The notes: generated by a model not told the origin, from the sequence alone. DNA of 10,119 bases from Thermodesulfovibrionales bacterium (GCA_022013235.1 JAKLQR010000197.1:1-10119), one strand, 5' to 3'; positions 1 through 6,510 are shown, counted from the stretch's first letter. Numbers and translations are program-made.

Positions 1-647
1 AGCAGATGATCGATGAGGTTGCACACGAGATACGGAACCCGCTTACTTCAATAGGAGGGTTTGCGCGGAAGGTTTTCCAGAAACTTCCTGAAGATGATCC
101 GAACAGAAAATATATGCAGATGATCATAGAAGATGTTGCAGTGCTTGAAGAGATGATCAGGCAGCTCATCGAACTTAAATCTATGGAGATATCTCAAAAG
201 GAGCCTGCAAATATTAATGAGATCGTTCTTGATTCCCTGAAGGTATTCGAGAAGGAGTTGACAGACAAGAACATCAGGGTGACGACGGAACTCATGAATG
301 ATGTCCCTATCCTGTCAATTGACAAGAAACTCCTGAAAAGGGCTTTCTGCAATATGATTAAAAATGCCGTAGAGGCTATGGAGACCACTGAAAAAAATCT
401 TACAATAAGTACCATGACCGGCAGTGAAAATCTGAGAGTTCAGATTACTGATACCGGAAAAGGAATCGAAAAGGAAAAGATAAAAAATATCTTCGACCCT
501 ATGGTCTCTTCAAAGATATACAGTCCGGGACTGGGACTCACCTTTGCATTGAAAATAGTCCAGTATCATAACGGGACCATCTCTGTGGACAGTGAGCCGG
601 GCAGAGGTACAACTTTTATTGTAAGGCTGCCGCTCAAAAGATCATAG
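1..647 (+). CDS. Sensor histidine kinase, C-terminal catalytic part (5' end outside window)
   Basis: The reading frame is open to the left edge, so the sensor and N-terminal part are missing; numbering here starts at the Met at base 6. A DHp/HisKA dimerisation helix opens with the H-box HEIRNPL (phospho-accepting His about residue 7). It is followed by a HATPase_c domain with N-box NMIKNAVEAM (about 115-124), G1 box DTGKGIE, F-box IFDP and G2 box GLGL, and a typical end (EPGRGTTFIVRLP). These are the class I two-component kinase motifs in the expected order: ATP is used to phosphorylate the His, and the phosphate passes to a response regulator. The F-box reads FDPMVSSK rather than the common FxPFFTTK. 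No response regulator lies downstream; the next gene is convergent and its stop codon is 4 bp away. The signal sensed cannot be told from this fragment. The kinase call is very secure; the subfamily (NtrB-like) is a guess. Confidence 0.95.
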   Translation, partial: QMIDEVAHEIRNPLTSIGGFARKVFQKLPEDDPNRKYMQMIIEDVAVLEEMIRQLIELKSMEISQKEPANINEIVLDSLKVFEKELTDKNIRVTTELMNDVPILSIDKKLLKRAFCNMIKNAVEAMETTEKNLTISTMTGSENLRVQITDTGKGIEKEKIKNIFDPMVSSKIYSPGLGLTFALKIVQYHNGTISVDSEPGRGTTFIVRLPLKRS

Positions 648-651
648 CCGT

Positions 652-1371
652 CTATGCAGACTTGTTTGACTTCAGCGTCCTGAGACGGACAATCTCTTCC
701 TGGTAGCCATAAATATGGGCTCCTGCGCTGTAGGCATACATCGGACCGTTCTCCAGGTCTGTTTCCGAAGCAACAAACTGCTTCAGGAGTTCTATTCCGC
801 CGAGGTTTGTCGGAAAACCCGCCCATAAATCCCAGGACCTGAAATAGACGCTTACCGTGAGAATAAGCTTATCTCCCGAAGGTATGACCTTGAAATCAAT
901 AAGCCTGAGGCAGGGAGGGTCGAGCTTGCCGTCCTTGCCGTAGCAGACATCGAGGTCATGGGGAGTTGCGATCTCGACGACTGCCTGGTTTGTCAGCGGC
1001 GTTTCCTTCAGCATTCCGATAACCCGGTCAAGCTGCGTGTCGCCATTCGGCATGGAGCTTTGTATCCTGCTTGCATACGTATATGTCTCGTTCTCGGCGA
1101 GTTCAGGGTTCATAAGGTAATTTGCAAAGTAATCTTCGATGTATTCCATTGTTGTTGGAGTTGGGATACCAAGGGCGGACGGGATAGTCGGCACGATGTC
1201 GTAATATGGATGTTCAATATAAACTGCGATCCCCGGATATTGGAGCCGGTATTGTTCGTTCTCAAACGAGCCTTTTTGTATGTTCTGTGAGTAGGCCTTA
1301 TCAAAAAGATTATAGATAAGCTGAAACCATGCGTCAGAAATCGTTTTGGCAATGAGACAGAAGGGTGTCAT
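652..1371 (-). CDS. Divergent thymidylate synthase (ThyA-fold) family protein
   Basis: About 239 aa. The second half matches the ThyA fold: PPC with the nucleophile Cys154, FRSWD (Arg178, Ser179, Asp181), GFPTN (Asn189) and AHIY (His219, Tyr221). From memory, E. coli ThyA has C146, R166, S167, D169, N177, H207 and Y209. The R-to-N (11), N-to-H (30) and H-to-Y (2) spacings are identical here, and Cys-to-Arg is 24 instead of 20. ThyA methylates dUMP to dTMP with methylene-tetrahydrofolate; the Asn favours a uracil over a cytosine substrate. Oddities: His147 of E. coli is Leu here, and where the partner-subunit Arg126-Arg127 pair is expected I read Asn-Gln, so dUMP binding must differ if this is a true synthase. 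The length and sequence are closer to archaeal-type enzymes. I chose the Met at 1371 because AAAGGA lies 8 nt upstream; a Met six codons earlier (1389) has no ribosome site. It follows the permease by 33 bp and is probably cotranscribed with it. Confidence 0.82.
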   Translation of the reverse strand: MTPFCLIAKTISDAWFQLIYNLFDKAYSQNIQKGSFENEQYRLQYPGIAVYIEHPYYDIVPTIPSALGIPTPTTMEYIEDYFANYLMNPELAENETYTYASRIQSSMPNGDTQLDRVIGMLKETPLTNQAVVEIATPHDLDVCYGKDGKLDPPCLRLIDFKVIPSGDKLILTVSVYFRSWDLWAGFPTNLGGIELLKQFVASETDLENGPMYAYSAGAHIYGYQEEIVRLRTLKSNKSA

Positions 1372-1404
1372 GGCGGCTATCCTTTCCATTTTGTTCTTAG
1401 TGTA

Positions 1405-2169
1405 TCATTTTTTTCTCTCAAAAGACTTTCCTGCCAGTACTACAAAGAAGAGAGAGGAGAACAGGATCACCAGCGCGCTTGTCGCCAGTGAAAAATCAGG
1501 CGCCATGTTTCCCTGCGCATCAGGGAACAGGACGTGTTTCATGGCATCGATCCCATAGGTCAGCGGGTTGAGGTGGGCGGCTATCCGGAGAATGTCAGGC
1601 AAGAGACGGATCGGATACATCGCACCGGAAAGGAAGAACATCGGCATGATAATGAAATTCATTATTACGCTGAAGCTTTCATAGCTCTCATAGAATGTTG
1701 CGAGAACAATTCCGAAGGCTGAAATGCAGAACGACAGGCATGCGCAGATGAAGATGACAGAGAGGACCTGCATTCCATCCAGACTGAAACCGACTACCGG
1801 AAAAAACGCGAGGATAATGACAGACTGTATCAGCGAAACGATTGTTCCGCTTAACGCCTTGCCGATGACAATGGAGAACCGGGATACGGGTGCGACGAGT
1901 ATCTCTTTCATGAAGCCGAATTCCTTGTCCCAGATGATCGAAATCGAGGAGAAGATAGAGCTGAACAGGATAGTCATCCCGAGTATGCCCGGAAAGATAA
2001 ACTGGGTATACGGTACTCCGGCTTCCCTTGGAACGAGCCGGGATATGCCGGCGCCGACAATGAAAAGCCAAAGGAGAGGCCGAGCTATCGCGGAAAAGAG
2101 ACGGCTCTTCTCCCTGACGAATTTCTTCAGTTCCCGTGCGACAATCACATAAATTGCATTGAATTCCAT
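1405..2169 (-). CDS. ABC-2 type transporter permease (DrrB/NodJ-like)
   Basis: A 254-residue inner-membrane protein with six hydrophobic segments at about residues 26-42, 60-79, 104-127, 135-158, 167-188 and 229-247. This is the ABC-2 permease topology, and the typical loop LNPLTYGIDAM (200-210) precedes the last segment. A short N-terminal amphipathic stretch rich in Lys and Arg (11-23) should face the cytoplasm. Family members export drugs, polysaccharides, lipids or other hydrophobic compounds as homodimers paired with a DrrA-type ATPase, which is the gene directly upstream. The ATG at 2169 has AAGG 6 nt upstream. The 57-bp gap to the ATPase stop contains a heptamer tandem repeat. The substrate cannot be read from the sequence. 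The thymidylate-synthase-like gene follows within about 35 bp, so the two may share a transcript. Confidence 0.93.
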   Translation of the reverse strand: MEFNAIYVIVARELKKFVREKSRLFSAIARPLLWLFIVGAGISRLVPREAGVPYTQFIFPGILGMTILFSSIFSSISIIWDKEFGFMKEILVAPVSRFSIVIGKALSGTIVSLIQSVIILAFFPVVGFSLDGMQVLSVIFICACLSFCISAFGIVLATFYESYESFSVIMNFIIMPMFFLSGAMYPIRLLPDILRIAAHLNPLTYGIDAMKHVLFPDAQGNMAPDFSLATSALVILFSSLFFVVLAGKSFERKK

Positions 2170-2192
2170 AGTATGCCTTGATACTCTATCAA

Positions 2193-2220
2193 TCTATGAA
2201 CAATGAGCTATGAGCTATGA
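2193..2220. repeat. Tandem heptanucleotide repeat (4 units) between exporter ATPase and permease
   Basis: Four uninterrupted 7-bp units are seen on the + strand: TCTATGA, ACAATGA, GCTATGA, GCTATGA. Units 3 and 4 are identical; unit 1 differs from them at one position and unit 2 at two. The array sits wholly in the short gap between the ATPase stop (2227) and the permease start (2169), on the 5' side of the permease ribosome site. Heptamer arrays like this occur as intergenic simple repeats in various bacteria. They can change length by slippage, but whether this one varies is unknown. Confidence 0.75.
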
Positions 2221-2226
2221 ACTTCT

Positions 2227-3204
2227 TCAATGTCTCCTCCGGTATGCACGGACTGACTCTTTGACGTTGTCCCCGCCGGTTGCTTCTTCATCTCTGATCG
2301 CTTTTCCCGTGAGATTGAGAAATACATCATTCAGGGTGGGTCTCTGTATCCGGATAGAGAGTACCTTATCGCCGATTGTTCGTATCATTTCCGGAATGCA
2401 GGTATCGCCCATTGGACAGGTCATGGAGAGCTCGCCTTCTTTTTCCGTCACGCCCAGTTTGAATAACCTTTCGAGTTCCTGTTTTGTGCTCAGGTTGTCG
2501 GTAGTTTTGATATACACGACGTCTCCGCCTATTGCTTTTTTTAGTTCAGACGGCGTGTCAAGAGCGATGATTTTTCCATTGTCTATGATAGCGATCCTGC
2601 TGCATACCTCGGCCTCTTCCATATAATGAGTCGTCATGAAAATAGTCACGTTATGTTTCCTGGGAAGCTCAGAAATAAATTCCCAGAGATTTGCCCTGCT
2701 CTGGGGATCGAGGCCGAGCGTCGGTTCATCGAGGAAAAGGATTTTCGGCCTGTGAATAAGACCACGGGCTACTTCAAGCCTTCGTTTCATGCCGCCGGAG
2801 AATTTCTTTACGAGATCGTCTTTTCTTTCATATAAATCAATAAACCGCAGGACTTCTTCAACACGTTTTTTTCGTATGTCTTTTCCGACATTGTAGAGAT
2901 ATGCATGGAACATGAGATTTTCCTGAGCGGTCAGGTCTTTATCGAGAGTCGTATCCTGAAAAACGATCCCGATAGCCTTTCTGACTTCAGAAGGTTCGTT
3001 CATGCAGTCATGACCGGCAATGGACGCACTGCCGGATGTCGGTGAAAGGAGCGTGCAGAGGATATTAATAGTTGTGGTTTTCCCTGCACCGTTTGGACCG
3101 AGAAAGCCGAAGATGCTCCCCTCTTCAACTTCAAAAGAAACATCATTGACAGCAGTTATATTCGCAAACTTCTTTACTAACCTCTGGACTTTGATGATAG
3201 GCAC
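2227..3204 (-). CDS. ABC-2 exporter ATP-binding protein (DrrA-like)
   Basis: A 325-residue cytoplasmic ATPase with every nucleotide-binding motif in order: Walker A GPNGAGKTT (36-44), Q-loop Gln83, signature SGGMK (136-140), Walker B ILFLDE (155-160) followed by the D-loop (GLD), and H-loop His193 in MTTHYMEEAE. After about residue 215 comes the C-terminal extension typical of daunorubicin-resistance-type ATPases (DUF4162-like), ending in RIQRPTLNDVFLNLTG. With the permease downstream it should form a 2+2 exporter powered by ATP hydrolysis; the cargo is unknown. The start is GTG at 3204: an in-frame TAA lies four codons upstream and no ATG is available near the conserved start of the domain. 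There is no clear Shine-Dalgarno sequence. A 31-codon membrane-peptide gene lies 121 bp upstream in the same direction. The C-terminal tail is Arg-rich (RAYRRRH). Confidence 0.95.
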   Translation of the reverse strand: MPIIKVQRLVKKFANITAVNDVSFEVEEGSIFGFLGPNGAGKTTTINILCTLLSPTSGSASIAGHDCMNEPSEVRKAIGIVFQDTTLDKDLTAQENLMFHAYLYNVGKDIRKKRVEEVLRFIDLYERKDDLVKKFSGGMKRRLEVARGLIHRPKILFLDEPTLGLDPQSRANLWEFISELPRKHNVTIFMTTHYMEEAEVCSRIAIIDNGKIIALDTPSELKKAIGGDVVYIKTTDNLSTKQELERLFKLGVTEKEGELSMTCPMGDTCIPEMIRTIGDKVLSIRIQRPTLNDVFLNLTGKAIRDEEATGGDNVKESVRAYRRRH

Positions 3205-3293
3205 ATATGAAGTTTACCATGAAAGAATCCAAATCCGCCCCAATAGCATAACGCATGTCAGACGAATTAAGGGAGGAAGGTCAGCACTTTTTT

Positions 3294-3314
3294 CTGGGAT
3301 TGCCCGAATCCCGG
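3294..3314. repeat. Short inverted repeat (hairpin) downstream of the small membrane ORF
   Basis: GGGATT (3296-3301) and AATCCC (3307-3312) form a perfect 6-bp stem around a 5-base loop. A further C-G pair (3294/3314) closes it across a position that is U-G in a + strand RNA and C-A in a - strand RNA. It begins 11 bp beyond the stop of the 31-codon ORF and 90 bp before the ATPase start. It is not followed by a T-run in the direction of the - strand transcript, so it is not an intrinsic terminator for that operon. A role in mRNA stability is possible but unproven. Confidence 0.4.
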
Positions 3315-3325
3315 TGATTTGTCCT

Positions 3326-3421
3326 TCAGGTGGGAATCCCCAGCTTCGGGAAGACAAGAAACTGCAGAACGAGCCATACTACAAGGACGATTAAGCCTAT
3401 GATCCAATCCCAGTCTTTCAT
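3326..3421 (-). CDS. 31-residue single-pass membrane peptide (small ORF)
   Basis: An ATG at 3421 opens a 31-codon frame ending in TGA at 3326. The peptide starts MKDWDW, then has one strongly hydrophobic stretch (about residues 7-24: Ile, Leu, Val, with Trp16, Gln20 and Phe) and ends PKLGIPT. This is a textbook single transmembrane helix with a Lys at each end and Trp residues at the interface. No in-frame alternative start exists upstream. GAGGAG lies 14 nt before the ATG, which is farther than ideal, with a GAAGAAG stretch nearer. It is the first gene of the leftward run, 121 bp before the exporter ATPase, so it may be cotranscribed with it. I know no named family for it. A hydrophobic run this clean with an ordered end and a plausible ribosome site argues for a real gene, but a chance frame of this length cannot be excluded. 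Possible roles include a small subunit or regulator of the exporter; that is inference from position alone. Confidence 0.6.
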   Translation of the reverse strand: MKDWDWIIGLIVLVVWLVLQFLVFPKLGIPT

Positions 3422-3448
3422 TTTTTCTTCTTCAACTCCTCTTTTCTC

Positions 3449-3459
3449 TATATTATCAT
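3449..3459 (-). promoter_or_regulatory. Candidate -10 region for the leftward small ORF/exporter run
   Basis: On the - strand this AT-rich segment contains overlapping -10-like hexamers (TATGAT and GATAAT, each close to TATAAT) 28-38 nt upstream of the small ORF start, with the GAGGAG ribosome site in between. No good -35 hexamer is seen at 16-18 bp, so this is a weak call. It lies in the 84-bp divergent gap shared with the pilB-like gene. Confidence 0.3.
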
Positions 3460-3493
3460 AGAAACAGCAGGTTTTTTCCCGCATAAAAAGTGG

Positions 3494-3499
3494 TATTAT
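3494..3499 (+). promoter_or_regulatory. Candidate -10 hexamer immediately upstream of the PilB/GspE GTG start
   Basis: TATTAT (5 of 6 matches to TATAAT) ends 6 nt before the GTG at 3506. If used, transcription would start at or next to the start codon, giving a leaderless or nearly leaderless mRNA. This fits the absence of a Shine-Dalgarno sequence before that GTG. The matching -35 region (about 3471-3476, GTTTTT) is poor. An alternative -10 (TATATT, 3449-3454) farther upstream would give an ordinary leader. Confidence 0.3.
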
Positions 3500-3505
3500 A
3501 TTTTT

Positions 3506-5299
3506 GTGAAAGAAAAAGAAAATGGGTCATTGCTCGATATCCTCTCTGCAGAAGGGCTGCTCACTGAAGAACAGGTTAAATTAGTCAGGACGAGAGAAAC
3601 CCTCCAGAGATCAAAGATCCTGAAATCAAAAACTCCCGGGATACGTCATGCGATCGTTGACCATTCGGTTATTTCCCTGATTGATGTTATCGAATCGCTC
3701 AAAATAACCTCTCCGGGGGCAGCGGGGAAGCTGCTCACCGCTGATGTTATCATGATGACAGTTGCCAGACATCTCAATATTCCCTTTGTGCGGATTGACC
3801 CGCTGAAGCTGGATTATGAAACGGTCACCAGGATCATTTCGCGTCCCTATGCGATCCGTCACCAGATTGTTCCCATTGCGCTTGCCAATACTACGCTGAC
3901 TGTTGCCACTGCCGATCCATTCGACAAGGAAGCAGTTGACTGGATAGAGCGCGTTTCCGGATATAAGGTTGATATCGTTGTAGCCACCAAAGAAGACATC
4001 ATGAAGATTATTACAGAGTTCTTCGGGTTTAAATCCGCTATTACCTCAGCCGATAAAGAAATCGATACGAGGACTGACCTCGGCAATCTCGAGCAGTACA
4101 TCAAGCTCAAGTCTATCACGGAACTTGAAGCGACTGATCAGCATATTGTCAATGCGGTCGAATATCTGCTCCATTATGCCTATTCCAGCAGGGCTTCGGA
4201 TATCCATATCGAACCGAAACGGGAGTTCAGCCTTATCCGGTTCCGGATAGACGGCATCCTCCACAATATTCATAAAATACCGAAGGCTGTCCATCCTCCC
4301 ATTATTTCCAGGATAAAGATGCTTGCACGGATGGATATCGCAGAAAAAAGGAGGGCGCAGGACGGAAGAATCAAGACCGGCTATGAAGGGAAGGAAGTCG
4401 AGCTTCGTATCTCCACACTCCCTGTTGCATTCGGCGAGAAAGTGGTTGTAAGGATATTTGATCCCGTACTGTTGATGAAAGACATCGAGGCTCTGGGCTT
4501 TTTCCCGAAAGAGCTTAAGCTGGTGAAATCATTCATTGCAAATGCCCATGGCATCATCCTCGCAACAGGGCCGACAGGAAGCGGCAAGACCACCACCCTC
4601 TACTCACTCCTTAAGATGCTCTCCACCTCCGAGGTGAATGTCACGACGATTGAAGACCCCATAGAAATGATCTATGAAGGGTTTAACCAGACCGCGGTAC
4701 ATCCGCAGATTGACGTAACCTTTGCGAGTTCTTTGAGGACGATTTTACGGCAGGACCCTGATATTATCATGGTGGGTGAAATACGCGACCTCGAAACTGC
4801 TGAGAACGCAATACAGGCGACACTTACCGGGCACCTGGTTTTTTCTACCCTTCATACTAATGATGCGCCGAGTTCCATAACCAGGCTCATTGACATAGGA
4901 GCGAAAGACTTCCTGCTGAATGCCACACTATTAGGGGTTATTGCGCAGAGATTGGTCAGGAAGGTATGTCCGGCATGCAGAGAGGAATATCATCTGACGA
5001 AAGACGAGTGCTATATCCTGAGGCTCGATTACGAAAAAGTGAAGCAATACAAGGTTTCGCTTGGAAGGGGTTGCGAGGAATGCAGGGGCACGGGCTATCT
5101 GGGAAGGACCGGGATTTTTGAGATCATGGATATGACCGAAAAGATCAGAGAGGAAATAAATGAAAAAACGTCGCTGCTTAGTCTGAAAAAAATCGCTCTG
5201 GGACAGGGAATGCGCACCCTGAAGGAGAACGCCATCAAGAAGCTTATTCAGGGGGTAACAACAGTTGACGAAGTGGTACGGGTAACCGGTTTGGTCTAG
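3506..5299 (+). CDS. Type IV pilus/type II secretion assembly ATPase (PilB/GspE family)
   Basis: 597 aa, close to the usual length for PilB/GspE. The N-terminal part (about 1-170) matches the GSPII_E N-terminal domain; the catalytic half carries Walker A GPTGSGKTT (355-363, Lys361), Asp-box TIEDPIE (381-387), Walker B DPDIIMVGE (417-425, Glu425), the downstream EIRDLETAE stretch and His-box TGHLVFSTLHTND (441-453). A zinc-binding tetracysteine CPAC (488-491) / CEEC (523-526) precedes GYLGRTGIFE; this separates PilB/GspE assembly ATPases from the retraction ATPase PilT. It would form a cytoplasmic hexamer at the inner membrane and drive pilin or pseudopilin polymerisation. No pilC, pilM-Q or gsp genes are in the window, so PilB and GspE cannot be told apart. 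The start is GTG with no ribosome site and a -10-like hexamer just upstream. The flavoprotein gene follows after 22 bp. Confidence 0.95.
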   Translation: MKEKENGSLLDILSAEGLLTEEQVKLVRTRETLQRSKILKSKTPGIRHAIVDHSVISLIDVIESLKITSPGAAGKLLTADVIMMTVARHLNIPFVRIDPLKLDYETVTRIISRPYAIRHQIVPIALANTTLTVATADPFDKEAVDWIERVSGYKVDIVVATKEDIMKIITEFFGFKSAITSADKEIDTRTDLGNLEQYIKLKSITELEATDQHIVNAVEYLLHYAYSSRASDIHIEPKREFSLIRFRIDGILHNIHKIPKAVHPPIISRIKMLARMDIAEKRRAQDGRIKTGYEGKEVELRISTLPVAFGEKVVVRIFDPVLLMKDIEALGFFPKELKLVKSFIANAHGIILATGPTGSGKTTTLYSLLKMLSTSEVNVTTIEDPIEMIYEGFNQTAVHPQIDVTFASSLRTILRQDPDIIMVGEIRDLETAENAIQATLTGHLVFSTLHTNDAPSSITRLIDIGAKDFLLNATLLGVIAQRLVRKVCPACREEYHLTKDECYILRLDYEKVKQYKVSLGRGCEECRGTGYLGRTGIFEIMDMTEKIREEINEKTSLLSLKKIALGQGMRTLKENAIKKLIQGVTTVDEVVRVTGLV

Positions 5300-5309
5300 A
5301 AGATACTAC

Positions 5310-5316
5310 GGGAGGA
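5310..5316 (+). promoter_or_regulatory. Strong ribosome binding site for the flavoprotein gene
   Basis: GGGAGGA is a near-complete Shine-Dalgarno sequence. It lies 5 nt before the ATG at 5322, against only 2 nt before the adjacent ATG at 5319, so it favours the second of the two tandem ATGs as the start. It is the best ribosome site in the window, which suggests that the frameshifted gene behind it was recently, or still is, translated. Confidence 0.7.
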
Positions 5317-5321
5317 TAATG

Positions 5322-5895
5322 ATGAAAGTAATTGCTTTTAACGGGAGTCCGAGAAAGAAGGGAAATACCTATCACGCGATTCAGACTGTCTTCGGGGTGC
5401 TGAAAAAAAAAAGGGATAGAGACTGAACTCATTCAGCTCGGCGGTGCAGATATCAGGGGATGCAGGGCGTGTTATAAATGTTTTGAGAAGAAAAACAGAA
5501 AGTGCATACAGAATGATGCGTTCAATCTCTTCGTAAAAAAGATGGAAGAGGCTGACGGGATCATTCTCGGGTCTCCGACATATTTCTGCAATGTTTCAAC
5601 AGAACTGAAGGCCCTTATTGACCGGGCCGGACTCGTTTCTATTGCGAATGAGTATATCCTGAGACGGAAAGTCGGGGCGGCAGTCGTTGCAATGAGGAGG
5701 GCAGGGGCTGCCCATGTGTATTCGAGCATCAATTACTTCTTCGGCATTAATCATATGATCATACCGGGGTCCTCATACTGGAATCTGGGGATCGGCCTGA
5801 AACCCGGAGATATTCTCAAGGATAAAGAAGGACTTGCGACTTTCAGAGATCTTGGTGCGAATATGGCCTGGCTTCTGGAAAAACTCTGCGGATAA
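5322..5895 (+). pseudogene. Isf-type iron-sulfur flavoprotein / FMN reductase, frameshifted at an A10 run
   Basis: Translation from the ATG at 5322 gives a flavodoxin-like start with the FMN phosphate loop NGSPRKKGNT (7-16). It then reaches ten A's at 5403-5412 and stops at TGA 5424-5426 after 34 codons. Removing one A restores one frame to the TAA at 5893-5895, about 190 aa. The restored protein has the compact cluster motif CX2CX2CX7C (Cys47, 50, 53, 61), the second FMN loop GSPTYFCNVST and an LKALIDR helix. This is the layout of iron-sulfur flavoproteins (Isf), NADPH-dependent FMN reductase relatives that carry a [4Fe-4S] cluster and FMN and move electrons in anaerobes, for example to reduce O2, H2O2 or other acceptors. 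Everything outside the A-run looks intact. A homopolymer sequencing error, a real or phase-variable frameshift, or slippage could each explain it. It lies 22 bp after the pilB-like gene and ends 9 bp from a convergent gene. Confidence 0.88.
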
Positions 5896-5904
5896 TTCTT
5901 AGGG

Positions 5905-6510
5905 TTAGAGGATTTTCAGGGGTGTCTGCGCAGTTGCCTGATGGGCGCCGTATGAAATGGTAGTAATCAGAACGGCGTCGCCCCGCGATATGCTGCCGGG
6001 AATTTTGACGGTAAGTGATGAGCGGTATGTTCCCTGAGACCTTGATACTGTTTTTTCAGACAGAGGGGTCGTGCCTTCTTTTTTGGTAAAGAGATCGCGT
6101 TTTTCCTTGATTTCTACAGCATCATTGTCCGGCGGTCCGAGAACAGAATACTGAACGTGAGTGGTCGCTTCACCGCCTGTAGCAACCTGCTGTGGATCCA
6201 CAGATGAATCTCTGATAACCAGTTTCTGTTCACCTTCCTTTAATTTGCGCCTGGAAAACTCATCTTCTTCGTTCAATGCCCTTCTTGCGAAATAATCGTC
6301 AAGGAATGTCCCCGCCGCAGTGCCGAGCATGCCACCGAGCATCGCTCCGGGAATACTTCCTATCGCGGCGCCGAGCGCTGCTCCCGAAACGCAGCCACCT
6401 GCCATGCCGGTTTTCATTTGTGCGCGGTCTGATAAGGAGGCACAACCGTTGAACGAGAAACAGAAGAAGGTGAGGGCTATCAGAGTGCCTATTTTGCTGT
6501 TCATTATCAT
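5905..6510 (-). CDS. Glycine-zipper lipoprotein of unknown function
   Basis: About 201 aa. A short hydrophobic signal (residues 7-22) ends at FNGC with Cys23 as the likely lipidated residue. The lipobox is unusual because -3 is Phe and -2 is Asn, but Gly-Cys and the following A-S-L-S fit; the residue after Cys is not Asp, which favours the outer membrane if the Lol rule applies. Residues about 35-68 form a Gly/Ala-rich stretch with repeated GxxxG steps, a glycine zipper as in 17-kDa-antigen/YMGG-type lipoproteins, able to insert in a membrane or oligomerise. After a charged linker (70-95), the C-terminal half (about 95-201) is polar with alternating beta-like patterns and no recognised motif. 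The start may be the Met at 6510 or the one two codons later (6504); neither has a ribosome site. It lies 115 bp after hemW with its own candidate promoter. Function unknown. Confidence 0.8.
   Translation of the reverse strand: MIMNSKIGTLIALTFFCFSFNGCASLSDRAQMKTGMAGGCVSGAALGAAIGSIPGAMLGGMLGTAAGTFLDDYFARRALNEEDEFSRRKLKEGEQKLVIRDSSVDPQQVATGGEATTHVQYSVLGPPDNDAVEIKEKRDLFTKKEGTTPLSEKTVSRSQGTYRSSLTVKIPGSISRGDAVLITTISYGAHQATAQTPLKIL

Noticed and set aside
3294..3314. Intrinsic terminator between the small ORF and the exporter ATPase
   Set aside because: The hairpin is short, and on the - strand it is followed by an A-run, not T's. The T-run lies on the wrong side for the + strand too.
3020..3394. 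Open + strand frame across the start of the exporter ATPase and the upstream gap
   Set aside because: Its first half is antisense to the conserved ATPase N-terminus, and the translated product has no family resemblance. The - strand small ORF explains part of the rest better.
5403..5412. Programmed -1 ribosomal frameshift at the A-run in the flavoprotein gene
   Set aside because: The downstream coding frame is +1 relative to the start frame. A -1 shift would enter the wrong frame, so only a +1 or -2 shift, or loss of one A in the RNA, would restore the protein.
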